A DNA stretch of 64,000 nucleotides from Desulforapulum autotrophicum HRM2. Its GTDB lineage: Bacteria > Desulfobacterota > Desulfobacteria > Desulfobacterales > Desulfobacteraceae. The stretch lies in NCBI RefSeq assembly GCF_000020365.1, contig NC_012108.1, forward strand, positions 3,880,001 to 3,944,000, written 5' to 3'. The position numbers and the translations under genes are program-made. Below are positions 9,285-17,600 of this stretch, in pieces. The notes beneath the pieces were generated by a model. The model was given only the letters and a program-made list of their open reading frames with translations. It ran no database searches and was not told where the DNA came from. Numbering within the stretch: the stretch's first letter is position 1; each line of letters begins with the position of its first letter.

Positions 9285-9394
9285 TTCAAATAAACATCAT
9301 TTTTTACAGTAGGTTAATGCTATTTTATAGCAGTGTTGCACGGAATGTGTATTTCAAAAATCAGTCAATGAAGTTTGAGAAGTTGTAAACAAAA

Positions 9395-9428
9395 ATAGAC
9401 CATTCGCTAAAAAAGCGTAATGGTCTAT
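9395..9428 (-). terminator. Rho-independent terminator of the transposon operon
   Basis: On the minus strand ATAGACCATT pairs with AATGGTCTAT around an inner CGCT/AGCG stem, followed by TTTTTG. It lies about 125 bases past the ATPase stop and inside the left end. Confidence 0.75.
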
Positions 9429-9552
9429 CCTGATTTAATTATCTTGTCCGAGGTATCTAATCTGGACGATCTAAAGTTTTAGAACAGCAAAATCAGTCCT
9501 TTCTGGCCTCACATTATTTCTTGGTGAAATTTTTCCATGTGCCTTATGTTCG

Positions 9553-10221
9553 TTATTGAGGAGGAAGATCAGAGAGAAATTCCAAGGCAAGATTGATGTC
9601 AACAAAGGTGTATTTCAACTCCTTTGCTCTGTCCCTGCAGTCTGTACAAATTTCTCTGAATTTTCTCATATCGCCTTTGGTCGTCATATAAATCTGTTCA
9701 ATGGCCTCCTGTTCAATATCCTTGTACTCGACAATGAAATCTTCTACCACAATCGGGTATAGAATAAGCGTTTTCAAGCGGCTGAGGATGTCTGGATGCT
9801 CGCGGGTTAAAAAGGTCCTCACCTTTGGTAATCCTGCAAATACAATGGGAACACCGGCATCGATAACCCTTTTGAGGTAGGGCCAGACCCGGGGATCAAG
9901 ATCGTTTGCCTCGTCGATTAAAATAAAGCAGTTGGACAGACTGCATATCATTTCCAAATATTGAGGGGTTCGCCGGTAGGTGGCGATTGTGTCGTAATTT
10001 AGCTTCTTTAAAATCGATGCCAGGGTTTCATGTATGTTGAACAGTGACTCCACCCAGACGGCATGAAGTTTTTTCGGTTGCAGCAATTTCAAGAAACGGG
10101 TTTTACCCACGCCATAATCACCCTCGATCAAGACGCTCTGCCTACGATAGATTCGGTTATATGTGGCCCCCAGATAAGAAATGCGGCGTTTGTCATTTAT
10201 AAAATCTTCTTTTCGTTTCAT
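9553..10221 (-). CDS. AAA+ ATPase, transposition regulator (MuB/TnsC/TniB-like)
   Basis: About 222 residues from the chosen start. Walker A is 'IEGDYGVGKTRFLK' and Walker B is 'CFILIDEAND', followed by a sensor-like 'IVFAGLP'. The fold fits the ATPases that choose targets and stimulate DDE transposases of the Mu/Tn7/IS21 groups. It is the last gene of the transposon operon. The ATG at 10221 lies one base after the transposase stop and has GGAG 9 bases upstream, within the transposase end; upstream in-frame ATGs at 10245, 10257 and 10299 would overlap the transposase. Coupled translation is likely. It lacks TnsC-specific extensions that I can recognise. Confidence 0.85.
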   Translation of the reverse strand: MKRKEDFINDKRRISYLGATYNRIYRRQSVLIEGDYGVGKTRFLKLLQPKKLHAVWVESLFNIHETLASILKKLNYDTIATYRRTPQYLEMICSLSNCFILIDEANDLDPRVWPYLKRVIDAGVPIVFAGLPKVRTFLTREHPDILSRLKTLILYPIVVEDFIVEYKDIEQEAIEQIYMTTKGDMRKFREICTDCRDRAKELKYTFVDINLALEFLSDLPPQ

Positions 10222-10222
10222 G

Positions 10223-11911
10223 TCATATTTCTCCAGAAAACGCATACGGTGCCACATGGATTCTTCGATAATGGCTTTCACAATCGAGAATAAAAGCATT
10301 GAACAGCACTGCCCCTTTTATATTCGTGGGTTGCTGCATCTTTTTTATATAGGTGGTGTATCTTTTCTGGTTATGCTGAAGGATTTGCTTTGCCATGGGC
10401 ATGGAAAGACCTTTTTTATAATTTTTAATCAGGAGGGGCCGATCGACGACCATGCTGTTGTGCTCCAAAAAGGCGATGATCTGATCCAGCTCATTTTTGT
10501 CCGGCAATATGGTCAATACTTTTAACGGCTTTTCAAAGGGCTTTCGGGCAAGGGCTTCTCCCCAAAAAATACCATCCTCCCTGGGCTCAAAAAGGAAAAG
10601 CTTGTCATTGTATCTGGATATCTGAACGGGTGTACTTTTATGGGAGCTGAACTTGTCTACACCCATGGTCACATAGTAATCCTGATTTTCAAATCTGATG
10701 GTCTTCTGCTTTGATACCGTGGCTTTTGTTTTTCTAAATCCATATTTCATGTGCTCCTTGACCTGATCAGTACAAAAGGTCAGTGTGCTGGTAAATGTTT
10801 TAAAAAAGTCTGTGAGCTTTTTATCCGGCACCCAGGCACTGACTTTTCCTTTTTCAGAGAAATAGTGGCGTGTACAGTTGTGTTCATGGCGATATTTCTC
10901 CATAAGTGAGCTTGTTTTTAACTCATCCAAATTTATATCAAGGAGGGTAACGGTGATTTTTTCTTGTTTTCCTTTTTTGAAGATGTACCCGGGCTCTGTC
11001 TTTACGATCCTTTTTTCAAACGCCTTGATGATTCGGATTTCAAAATTATGAAGGCTGCGGTGGGATGATTCCAGGTGAGCCTTATCCTTGGGAGCATGGA
11101 TCCTTGAGAAATCAGGTTCCATATAAAACCCGTTCGGGGTGGAATGTTTCAAATTCAAGTCGTTGATGGGGCGCTTAAGATTTAAAAAGCCCTTGGCATT
11201 ATCCGGCCGGATACGAATCTTTTTTTGGGGAAATGGCCTATCCAGTAAAAATTTGGTGAACAGGTTCACGGAGTTCCAACTGCTTTCGGAAAAATACGCA
11301 TCCAGGACAAACATATAACGAGAGCCCGTATCATAAAATTCTATGACCTGGGGCTTTTGCCAATGACCCTTGTCGTTTCTGATCTTAAAATATCTAAAAA
11401 TACAGCCATCCATCTGGATCAGATCAAACACCGGTTCTGGTTTAAAACTATTTTTGACCGGAATATCGTCCTCGAAATCTGGTTTATTCAAATATGATTT
11501 GAGGTTTTCACGGTAAACACAGTGCCTGAGGGCATGGATGGAGATCCTCTTTTTGAACTCTTTCTCAAGCCAGTGGTGATAATTTTTAATGGTTCTTGCC
11601 TTATGGGTAATAAAGATGAACCGTTGGCTTGACGGATCACACGACTCTTTTACCATTTCTATAAAACGTCTGCGGACCTGTTCGGAGAAAGAACGGGGAC
11701 GTCCACTGCACTTGCGGCCCTCCATGACCTTCTTTTCCACAAGTAGGAGTGGCCCCGGAATAATGCCGGTTTTTTGATATTGATCTTTGTAATATTTTTT
11801 ACTTGCTCGTTTGGCCGAGCCTTTTTTGTTCATGATCTTTTTATGGAGCAAAAGATTGAAACGGTCATCAAGCGTCAGAGTAGGTATGACCTTCAGGTTA
11901 TCCGTGTCCAT
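10223..11911 (-). CDS. DDE transposase (rve/TnsB/MuA-like)
   Basis: A 562-residue protein with an N-terminal helical DNA-binding region and an rve-type catalytic core. The likely catalytic acids are Asp in 'LIQMDGCIF', Asp in 'IRPDNAKGF' and Glu in 'DKAHLESSHR'. The C-terminal part, with a beta-barrel-like 'FENQDYYVTMG' segment, resembles the Mu C-terminal region. Size and arrangement fit TnsB/TniA rather than IS21 IstA, and no TnsA endonuclease is present, so transposition would be replicative or need a host nuclease (inference). It starts 14 bases before the end of the helix-turn-helix gene. The closest known family could not be fixed without a search. Confidence 0.85.
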   Translation of the reverse strand: MDTDNLKVIPTLTLDDRFNLLLHKKIMNKKGSAKRASKKYYKDQYQKTGIIPGPLLLVEKKVMEGRKCSGRPRSFSEQVRRRFIEMVKESCDPSSQRFIFITHKARTIKNYHHWLEKEFKKRISIHALRHCVYRENLKSYLNKPDFEDDIPVKNSFKPEPVFDLIQMDGCIFRYFKIRNDKGHWQKPQVIEFYDTGSRYMFVLDAYFSESSWNSVNLFTKFLLDRPFPQKKIRIRPDNAKGFLNLKRPINDLNLKHSTPNGFYMEPDFSRIHAPKDKAHLESSHRSLHNFEIRIIKAFEKRIVKTEPGYIFKKGKQEKITVTLLDINLDELKTSSLMEKYRHEHNCTRHYFSEKGKVSAWVPDKKLTDFFKTFTSTLTFCTDQVKEHMKYGFRKTKATVSKQKTIRFENQDYYVTMGVDKFSSHKSTPVQISRYNDKLFLFEPREDGIFWGEALARKPFEKPLKVLTILPDKNELDQIIAFLEHNSMVVDRPLLIKNYKKGLSMPMAKQILQHNQKRYTTYIKKMQQPTNIKGAVLFNAFILDCESHYRRIHVAPYAFSGEI

Positions 11912-12479
11912 TGCCGTTCTCCCTTGTCAATATTTTTTCCCGAATGACCCGGTTCCACAATAGCCCAGCCTGGCGAGATGTCTTTTGCCAGTGATCCTGT
12001 TGGGCCAGTCGAACCTGGTCAAGCATTGCCTGGACAGCATCCATATAGGCTTTGCTGACCTGATCGGTTAAATCCACAGGTTCGTCTTTACTGCCGGTGT
12101 CGTTTTCTTTTGCGGAATCAATGAACTGTTTGATGTTTGGTGCGGTTATCTCCATGGCGGTTTTTAAAAATGCCTTCCATATTTTACGCTGTTCGATGGG
12201 ATCCAATGGGGCCAGGGGGCGCACCTGGGATTCATTGTTGGGAAGAATGTCTCCAATTGGAGACAGATTGTTGATAACCTTATAGGATTCTATCAGGCGA
12301 TAAGCTTGGGCTCTGCCCATATCCCAGCGCACTCTGGCATAAGTTTCAAAACTACTGAAAAGATTGAGTTTATACAGCCGGGTATCTTTTATCTCTTTCA
12401 GAGCTTTGCCTATTTCATGGAAATGACTCTGATTACGGGCAATAAGATTCTCCAGACGGGTCAACCGATCCTGTTCCAT
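11898..12479 (-). CDS. Helix-turn-helix DNA-binding protein of the transposon
   Basis: A 193-residue protein with an N-terminal helical region ('IGKALKEIKDTRLYK', 'FETYARVRWDMGRAQAYRLI') and a 'NESQVRPL' block. These features are seen in plasmid and phage DNA-binding proteins of the ParB-HTH/DUF3102 kind. The start codon overlaps the stop of the upstream CHC2-like gene (TAATG), and its own end overlaps the transposase start, so the genes are coupled. It may act as a repressor or as a target or end-binding subunit, filling the place of TnsD/TniQ. That role is inference from position only. Confidence 0.75.
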   Translation of the reverse strand: MEQDRLTRLENLIARNQSHFHEIGKALKEIKDTRLYKLNLFSSFETYARVRWDMGRAQAYRLIESYKVINNLSPIGDILPNNESQVRPLAPLDPIEQRKIWKAFLKTAMEITAPNIKQFIDSAKENDTGSKDEPVDLTDQVSKAYMDAVQAMLDQVRLAQQDHWQKTSRQAGLLWNRVIREKILTRENGNGHG

Positions 12480-12850
12480 TATCCTAATCCTCCCGGCATG
12501 GTCTGGCCGATGCCTCCGATAAAATTTTGCAACCCCTGTCTGGCATCTTTGTTCTGATTCGGAACTTTGACCATCAGGCGTTTTAAGAACAGAACGCTCT
12601 CTTTAAACCCGATTCTCTGAACAGTCATCACAAGATCGATGGTGTTGAAGTTTTTTTCACATCGAAAGCACCGGGCCAGGTTGGTGGCTGGGTTTATGGC
12701 TGTCTGGAATTCATTACAGATCGGGCACAGAAAACGGAAAAAGCCTTCACTGATTTTTGATGGCATTTCCAGTTGCTCCCTTATCAACATCTCCACAGGG
12801 ATAAAATTTCTTAATTCAAACAACTCTTGGGATGAAAATTTTTTTGGCAT
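12479..12850 (-). CDS. CHC2-like zinc-ribbon protein of the transposon
   Basis: A 123-residue protein resembling the zinc domain of DnaG primases: 'LRNFIPVEMLI' at the start, then 'CPIC' and 'CFRC' about 23 residues apart, then 'NTIDLVM' and 'GFKESVLFLKRL'. No primase catalytic domain follows. Stand-alone CHC2 domains occur on mobile elements, where they probably bind DNA. The start has GAGGA at good spacing. Its end overlaps the next gene. Confidence 0.75.
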   Translation of the reverse strand: MPKKFSSQELFELRNFIPVEMLIREQLEMPSKISEGFFRFLCPICNEFQTAINPATNLARCFRCEKNFNTIDLVMTVQRIGFKESVLFLKRLMVKVPNQNKDARQGLQNFIGGIGQTMPGGLG

Positions 12851-13150
12851 GAGTCCTCACATTTGTCGGGGTTATCAAGGCACTTTGCCTTAAGCTCAAG
12901 GCAAGGTGTAAAAATCCTATTTTTAAACTACTATAATAGCCCCATCCTTGTCTGTTGTGTCTTAAACACCCTTATGTATTAGTCTGTTCGTATCTCCTTT
13001 ATTTACAGAGGTTTAGGTTAATGATGCGTCTTAAAACCCTAAGTCGATTACTTTGTTGGGATATCAATGAATTACAGTTGGTTAAGTCTATGATGCGTCT
13101 TGAAACTCCGATTCGATTAGTCGAGGTTTTTATCCATAAACACCCCCCCC
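12851..13150. promoter_or_regulatory. Regulatory region with two 30-bp direct repeats
   Basis: ATGATGCGTCTTAAAAC... (13021-13050) and ATGATGCGTCTTGAAAC... (13090-13119) are imperfect 30-bp direct repeats 69 bases apart, both ending CGATTA. They lie between the zinc-finger gene and the start of the CHC2-led operon, where its promoter must be. They are good candidates for operators bound by the element's own helix-turn-helix or zinc-finger protein. Confidence 0.55.
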
Positions 13151-13549
13151 CTATCTGAACGCAGTTTTTGAATCGTATGACTGATTCAGAATCTGCCAAG
13201 CTACATATTGGATGACGATCATATTTCTTGTTCCATACTCGTTTTCTAAAATTTCATATGGCAATACGGGCTTTGCCAGGCAGTTGGGCGGGGGGTGTTC
13301 ATGGGGAGGTATGCTGGATTTAAATTCCTTAGAAGATTCTTCCTCAATCTTTTCTAATTTTTTACCCAGATAGTTATTTTTAAAATATTCACCGTTTTTT
13401 TTGTTCCATTTTTGACAGTTTCTTCGGTGCTGTTCAGTTTTGCAGGCAGACCTTCCACATGTTGTCTGTCGTCCTTTTTGGCGGACATCCGGCTTAAACC
13501 ATTTGCGGCAAATACAGCAGGGGCGTTTTCCACTTGAACTTTTTGCCAT
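13151..13549 (-). CDS. Small zinc-finger protein of the transposon
   Basis: A 132-residue protein whose first 50 residues carry a cysteine cluster ('CCICRKWF', 'TTCGRSACK') followed by a basic helix with His ('QHRRNCQKWNKKN'), a likely zinc-bound DNA-binding unit. The C-terminal half is more neutral, with no recognisable domain. GGAGAAAATATA precedes the ATG. It lies just inside the right end and is separated from the other four genes by 300 bases, so it may have its own promoter. Function unknown; it may help recognise target or ends. Confidence 0.7.
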   Translation of the reverse strand: MAKSSSGKRPCCICRKWFKPDVRQKGRQTTCGRSACKTEQHRRNCQKWNKKNGEYFKNNYLGKKLEKIEEESSKEFKSSIPPHEHPPPNCLAKPVLPYEILENEYGTRNMIVIQYVAWQILNQSYDSKTAFR

Positions 13550-13684
13550 TATATTTTCTCCAAATTTAAATCTGGATGAAAATATAGCCCTAAAAATTGA
13601 TTTTGTCGTAAAAGCGGCGGGGTAAGCGGGGTATGATTTATTTTCTATTTGGCGGGGTATTCGCGGCGGGCTGCCCTAATCATA

Positions 13685-13738
13685 GCGTTATAGTATTTTG
13701 CGAACGATTTTGGGGGTAGGCGTTAGAGTATTCGCATC
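13685..13738 (-). repeat. Right-end transposase-binding repeats (R2, R1)
   Basis: GCGTTATAGTATTTTGCG (13685-13702) and GCGTTAGAGTATTCGCATC (13720-13738) are the inverted counterparts of the left-end repeats. A short GCCCTAATC precedes the inner repeat at both ends. Confidence 0.75.
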
Positions 13739-13902
13739 TTAACAAAGGAACATAAGGGGGATTCAAAATTTCCAGCAACCTCGCCTATACATTTTTCATT
13801 GGCCGAAACTATGATCAGGCCAAACCATTTAACGCTTGTCCCACATATCGGACTGTCCTATTTTTGCGACAAATTCAAAAAGAGTCATGTTACGAAACAA
13901 TA

Positions 13903-13983
13903 TCAGATAGTTAAAGTTTCTTAAAAAAAATGCATCTCATTTCTGCGCCAAAACAAAAAAACCGTATTTTCATAACTATCTGA
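13903..13983. promoter_or_regulatory. Candidate enhancer sites of the chemotaxis promoter
   Basis: TCAGATAGTTA (13903-13913) and its exact inverse TAACTATCTGA (13973-13983) lie 28-108 bases upstream of the -24 element. This spacing is usual for upstream sites of NtrC-type activators. Confidence 0.55.
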
Positions 13984-14010
13984 AATTAAAATGTTTTTAA
14001 GTTTTTATTG

Positions 14011-14026
14011 TTGGCACACAACTTGT
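14011..14026 (+). promoter_or_regulatory. Sigma-54 promoter of the chemotaxis locus
   Basis: TTGGCACACAACTTGT matches the -24/-12 consensus (TGGCAC, 5 bases, TTGC/T). Transcription would start near 14038, just ahead of the first gene. The sigma-54 response regulator at the end of the same locus is the natural activator (inference). Confidence 0.7.
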
Positions 14027-14084
14027 AGTGCCCTGAAATAATATATTTTTAAAAAAACTTAAATAAATGAGATGTGAAAAAATT

Positions 14085-14480
14085 ATGAACCTTATACTTT
14101 TCGTCCATCAGGAATCTTCCCCAATAGGTGCAAACTTTAAAAAACGTATGGAACAAAATTTCAAAGGGCTTAGAATTGAAATTTTACAGACGATTAATAC
14201 GTTCAAAACAAGATTGAAACAGATTTCTATTTATGATAAAGAAATTTTTATTCTGCTTGCAGATTCTCAAAATCGTTTAAAAGAATTATCCTCCCTGATT
14301 GACTTGCTGGACGGCAAACGCATTATCCTGATTCTTCCTGACGATTCAGATGCCACAACATCAGCAGCCCACCATTTTTATCCAAGATATTTCACCTATG
14401 TGAACGACACCTATAATGATCTTTGTGCGGTATTAATCAAGATGACCCAACAAGAAAAGAAAAAACATCATTTCAGATAA
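14085..14480 (+). CDS. Unknown protein, first gene of the chemotaxis operon
   Basis: About 131 residues with alternating hydrophobic strands ('MNLILFVHQE', 'IFILLADSQ', 'RIILILPDD') that suggest a small alpha/beta, perhaps degenerate receiver-like, domain. The usual phospho-Asp is not evident. An ATG at 14067 would add six residues; 14085 gives the more natural beta-strand start. It is read from the sigma-54 promoter and followed 18 bases later by cheW. The family is unknown to me. Confidence 0.6.
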   Translation: MNLILFVHQESSPIGANFKKRMEQNFKGLRIEILQTINTFKTRLKQISIYDKEIFILLADSQNRLKELSSLIDLLDGKRIILILPDDSDATTSAAHHFYPRYFTYVNDTYNDLCAVLIKMTQQEKKKHHFR

Positions 14481-14498
14481 TAATGGAGGAAACTAAAA

Positions 14499-15011
14499 AT
14501 GGACCAATTGGCTAAAACAATGGACCAGGCAATCAAGACGACAACCATAAAAACCGGAAAATACCTGACATTTTCACTTGATGAAGAAGAGTATGGAATC
14601 TGTATTCTCAAGGTAAAGGAAATTATCGGCATGATGCCCATCACCGCTGTTCCACGAACCCCCAAATTTGTAAAAGGGGTTATCAACTTGCGTGGAAAGG
14701 TTATCCCGGTGATGGATCTGCGTTTGAAATTTAATATGGGAGAGATTCCCTATACCGACCGGACCTGTATCATTGTTGTGGAAATAGAGTTGGAAACCAG
14801 TACCGTATTAATCGGCATTGTGGTCGACGCAGTCTCAGAAGTGTTGAATATCCAGGAAAACGAAATCGAAGAGACTCCGGCCTTTGGCACGGCCCTGGAT
14901 ACTGCATATATCCTGGGGCTGGCAAAAATAAACGGGGGGGTTAAAATTCTTCTGAACATTGACAAGGTGCTGTCAACCCAGGAAATCGATGGCATCGGTA
15001 AGGTATCGTAA
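14499..15011 (+). CDS. cheW: CheW chemotaxis coupling protein
   Basis: A 170-residue SH3-like coupling protein linking receptors to CheA. Recognisable features are 'FSLDEEEYGICILKVKEI', 'MMPITAVPRTPKFVKGVINLRG' (written in two parts: 'VPRTPKFVKG' and 'VINLRGKVIPVMDLR') and 'GIVVDAVSEVL'. GGAGG precedes the ATG at the usual distance. It directly precedes the receptor gene of the same operon. Confidence 0.95.
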   Translation: MDQLAKTMDQAIKTTTIKTGKYLTFSLDEEEYGICILKVKEIIGMMPITAVPRTPKFVKGVINLRGKVIPVMDLRLKFNMGEIPYTDRTCIIVVEIELETSTVLIGIVVDAVSEVLNIQENEIEETPAFGTALDTAYILGLAKINGGVKILLNIDKVLSTQEIDGIGKVS

Positions 15012-15068
15012 TTTCATTATATACATAATAAAGACGTTAACAATTAAAATAGAACAAGGAGTATTGGT

Positions 15069-17393
15069 ATGAAAAACCTAAGTTTAGGATTAAAGATCAC
15101 ATCAGGATTTGCCCTTTTGATCCTGATCGCCGGTGCATTAGGGATAATGGCCATCTGGAATATGAACAAAGTGAAAACACAGAGCACCATGCTGGCGAAT
15201 GAATATGTTCCTGAAGTGGATGTTGCAGTTGAACTCCGGGGTGCTGCAAACCGGGTCATGTTTGAAATGAGAGGGTATGAATTTACCGAGGACGAACGGT
15301 TCTACGTAGAAGCTCAGAAAGAATTAAAGGCATTGGAAAAAGCATTGGAAAAAGCGCGCACCCTTGAGGCAAAATCACCGAATCTTAAGGCATTCAAGGG
15401 CCAGATCGAAATGGCAACCCAGGCGGTTGAAGACTACAAAATGTTTGTTCAGCAGACTGTGGAGACCAATGCAAAATTAGCTGAAGGCAGGAATATCCTG
15501 AATTCAGCGGCCGAAGAATACATGACCAGCAGCAACGAATTTCTGGCCGAACAGAATGAAAAGCTCAAAATTGACCTGGGTGAGCGCCAGAAAAAAATAG
15601 CGATTGTTTCTTTGCTTACTGAAGCAGGATCTACCACAAGGGTGCTGAACTTCAAATCCCAGGCCCTGGGTGATCCGAAACTGATGGACAAGGCCATAAA
15701 CACCATCGGCGGTATCACAGGCCTTATCACTGATTTAAGAAAAATAACCCGGTCTGCGGAGGACATTCAACGCATTGATCTCACAGAATCCGCCGCTCGA
15801 AGTTACCAGTCTGCCATGGGCCAGTTTTTGGCAGAGTACAAAAAAGGAAATATGGCAAATCGTGCTATCCTGGATGATTTCCGCCGGATTATGGATGAAA
15901 ATGCCGACATCTATGTAAAAAACTGCGATGCGTTTTTAAACCAGCAGCAGGATATGCTGACAAAGGATATGCTGGAAAGACAGGATAAAATAAACCTGGT
16001 TAATGATATTATTAATATAGGAAATTCAGCCAGGATCGGTGCCTCCAAATCCCAGGCCCTGCGCAGCCTCAAAGTGATGGAAGAGGCACTGAGCAATTTT
16101 TCAAAGCTTGACAGAGATCTTGAAGCACTCAAAGCAATAACCCGTTCAGTTGAGGGCCTTAAACGGATAGACGAAGTGAGTGCCGCCGGGAATACCTATA
16201 AAACGGCCATGGCGGATTTTATTAAAAACTGGCAGATTTTACAGGAAATTGGAACAAAAAGAGAAGCGGCCGGGAATATCGTTAAAAATGCCTGTAATAC
16301 AACCGCTGATGCCGGTATGACAGCCACGGACAGGATCGCCAAGGATGCTGTGAATTCCCTTTCCACTGCGTCTATGTTCATGATTATCGGGTTGATAATC
16401 GCCTTGATTGTCAGTGCCCTGGTTGCATTTTTTATCACCAAAAGTATCACCGGACCGATTAATCGCATCATTGCCGGCTTGAATGAGGGATCAGATCAGG
16501 TGGCATCCGCCTCAAGCCAGGTATCTTCCTCCAGTCAATCCATGGCAGAAGGCGCTTCTCAACAGGCAGCCTCCATAGAAGAAACCTCCTCTTCCATGGA
16601 AGAGATGTCTTCGATGACCAAAAAAAATGCTGAAAATGCAAACCATGCAGATGGCTTGATGAAAGAGACCAATAAGGTTGTAAGGACGGCCAACGAATCC
16701 ATGGGACAACTCACAAAATCAATGGAAGATATTTCCAAAGCCAGTGAAGAAACCTCTAAAATCATTAAAACCATTGATGAAATTGCCTTTCAAACAAATC
16801 TGCTGGCCCTTAACGCTGCAGTGGAAGCGGCAAGAGCCGGGGAAGCCGGTGCCGGATTCGCTGTGGTTGCCGATGAAGTGAGAAATCTTGCCATGCGAGC
16901 AGCAGATGCGGCAAAGAATACAGCGGCAATGATTGAAGGCACCGTTAAAAAAGTAAGTGACGGGTCTGAACTGGTTTCCAGGACAAACGATGCATTTGGT
17001 AAAGTTGCCGATAGTTCTATCAAAGTCGGTGACATTGTTTCTGAAATAACGGAAGCCTCCAAAGAGCAGTCCAATGGTATTGAACAGGTGAATATTGCCA
17101 TAACAGAGATGGATAAAGTGGTTCAGCAGAATGCTGCCAATGCAGAAGAATCTGCATCTGCATCGGAAGAGATGAATGCCCAGGCAGAACAACTCAAGGA
17201 CTATGTGAGTGAGCTTGTCATGCTGGTTACAGGGAAAAGGAACCAGGGCAGCCAGAATCAGATAAAAACCATTTCTTCTAAACCAAAAACAGCCAGGGCA
17301 GGAAAGAATAAAATGCTGGCGCATAATTCAAAAGAAGTTCGACCTGATCAGGTTATTCCTTTTGATGATGATAATGATTTTGAAAATTTTTAA
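15069..17393 (+). CDS. Methyl-accepting chemotaxis protein with long helical sensor
   Basis: A 774-residue receptor. A membrane helix lies near 8-30, followed by about 400 periplasmic residues, almost all helical, and a second membrane helix near 434-457. The sensor contains two similar blocks ('SKSQALR' near 324 and 'FKSQALGD' near 196, each followed by a 'ITRS' stretch), a duplicated helical-bimodular (HBM)-like arrangement. The cytoplasmic tip has '[20 protein letters not shown]'. The protein ends in 'DFENF', which fits the aromatic-x-x-aromatic CheR/CheB docking pentapeptide. This is probably the dedicated receptor of the adjoining Che proteins. Confidence 0.93.
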   Translation: MKNLSLGLKITSGFALLILIAGALGIMAIWNMNKVKTQSTMLANEYVPEVDVAVELRGAANRVMFEMRGYEFTEDERFYVEAQKELKALEKALEKARTLEAKSPNLKAFKGQIEMATQAVEDYKMFVQQTVETNAKLAEGRNILNSAAEEYMTSSNEFLAEQNEKLKIDLGERQKKIAIVSLLTEAGSTTRVLNFKSQALGDPKLMDKAINTIGGITGLITDLRKITRSAEDIQRIDLTESAARSYQSAMGQFLAEYKKGNMANRAILDDFRRIMDENADIYVKNCDAFLNQQQDMLTKDMLERQDKINLVNDIINIGNSARIGASKSQALRSLKVMEEALSNFSKLDRDLEALKAITRSVEGLKRIDEVSAAGNTYKTAMADFIKNWQILQEIGTKREAAGNIVKNACNTTADAGMTATDRIAKDAVNSLSTASMFMIIGLIIALIVSALVAFFITKSITGPINRIIAGLNEGSDQVASASSQVSSSSQSMAEGASQQAASIEETSSSMEEMSSMTKKNAENANHADGLMKETNKVVRTANESMGQLTKSMEDISKASEETSKIIKTIDEIAFQTNLLALNAAVEAARAGEAGAGFAVVADEVRNLAMRAADAAKNTAAMIEGTVKKVSDGSELVSRTNDAFGKVADSSIKVGDIVSEITEASKEQSNGIEQVNIAITEMDKVVQQNAANAEESASASEEMNAQAEQLKDYVSELVMLVTGKRNQGSQNQIKTISSKPKTARAGKNKMLAHNSKEVRPDQVIPFDDDNDFENF

Positions 17394-17417
17394 TAGTGCC
17401 AAGATCTGAAGCTTAGA

Positions 17418-17473
17418 AAATTCAGGGATTTAGAAAAAGACTATTGAATCCTAACTTCTAAATTCCTGAGTTT
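17418..17473. repeat. 17-bp imperfect inverted repeat between receptor gene and cheA
   Basis: AAATTCAGGGATTTAGA pairs with a complementary arm with three mismatches and a 22-nt spacer. It sits in a 207-base gap and may attenuate or process the operon transcript. Confidence 0.4.
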
Positions 17474-17600
17474 CAAATGGCAACATATAGATGGCAACGG
17501 GTAACATGAAATTTAAGGTTTGAGATCCTCTACTGGCTATTTGTTTTATAAAACAATGATCTTGTGGGAAGAGGATTATCTTTAAAAAAATAGAAATAGG

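Larger units (their letters stand above)
9157..13744. mobile_element. Mu/Tn7-like transposon with five genes and repeated end motifs
   Basis: The two ends carry inverted copies of a 25-bp sequence: TG(A/T)TAAGATGC followed by (A/G)AATACTCTAACGC. Each end has a second internal copy of the 'CGCAAAATACT-TAACGC' motif (9267-9284; 13685-13702), the multiple-site arrangement typical of TnsB/MuA-type transposases. The operon inside runs leftward and encodes a DDE transposase, an AAA ATPase, a helix-turn-helix protein and a CHC2-like zinc protein. A second zinc-finger protein lies near the right end. A terminator closes the operon. I could not find a matching 5-bp target duplication, so the outermost base is uncertain by a few positions. 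Confidence 0.8.

Noticed and set aside
9553..11911. IS21 (IstA/IstB) assignment for the transposase and ATPase
   Set aside because: The extra HTH and zinc genes, multiple end repeats and TnsB-like size fit the Mu/Tn7 style better, though a search is needed.
16719..17324. Long minus-strand frames within the receptor gene (for example 201 aa)
   Set aside because: Shadows of the receptor coding frame; no family resemblance.
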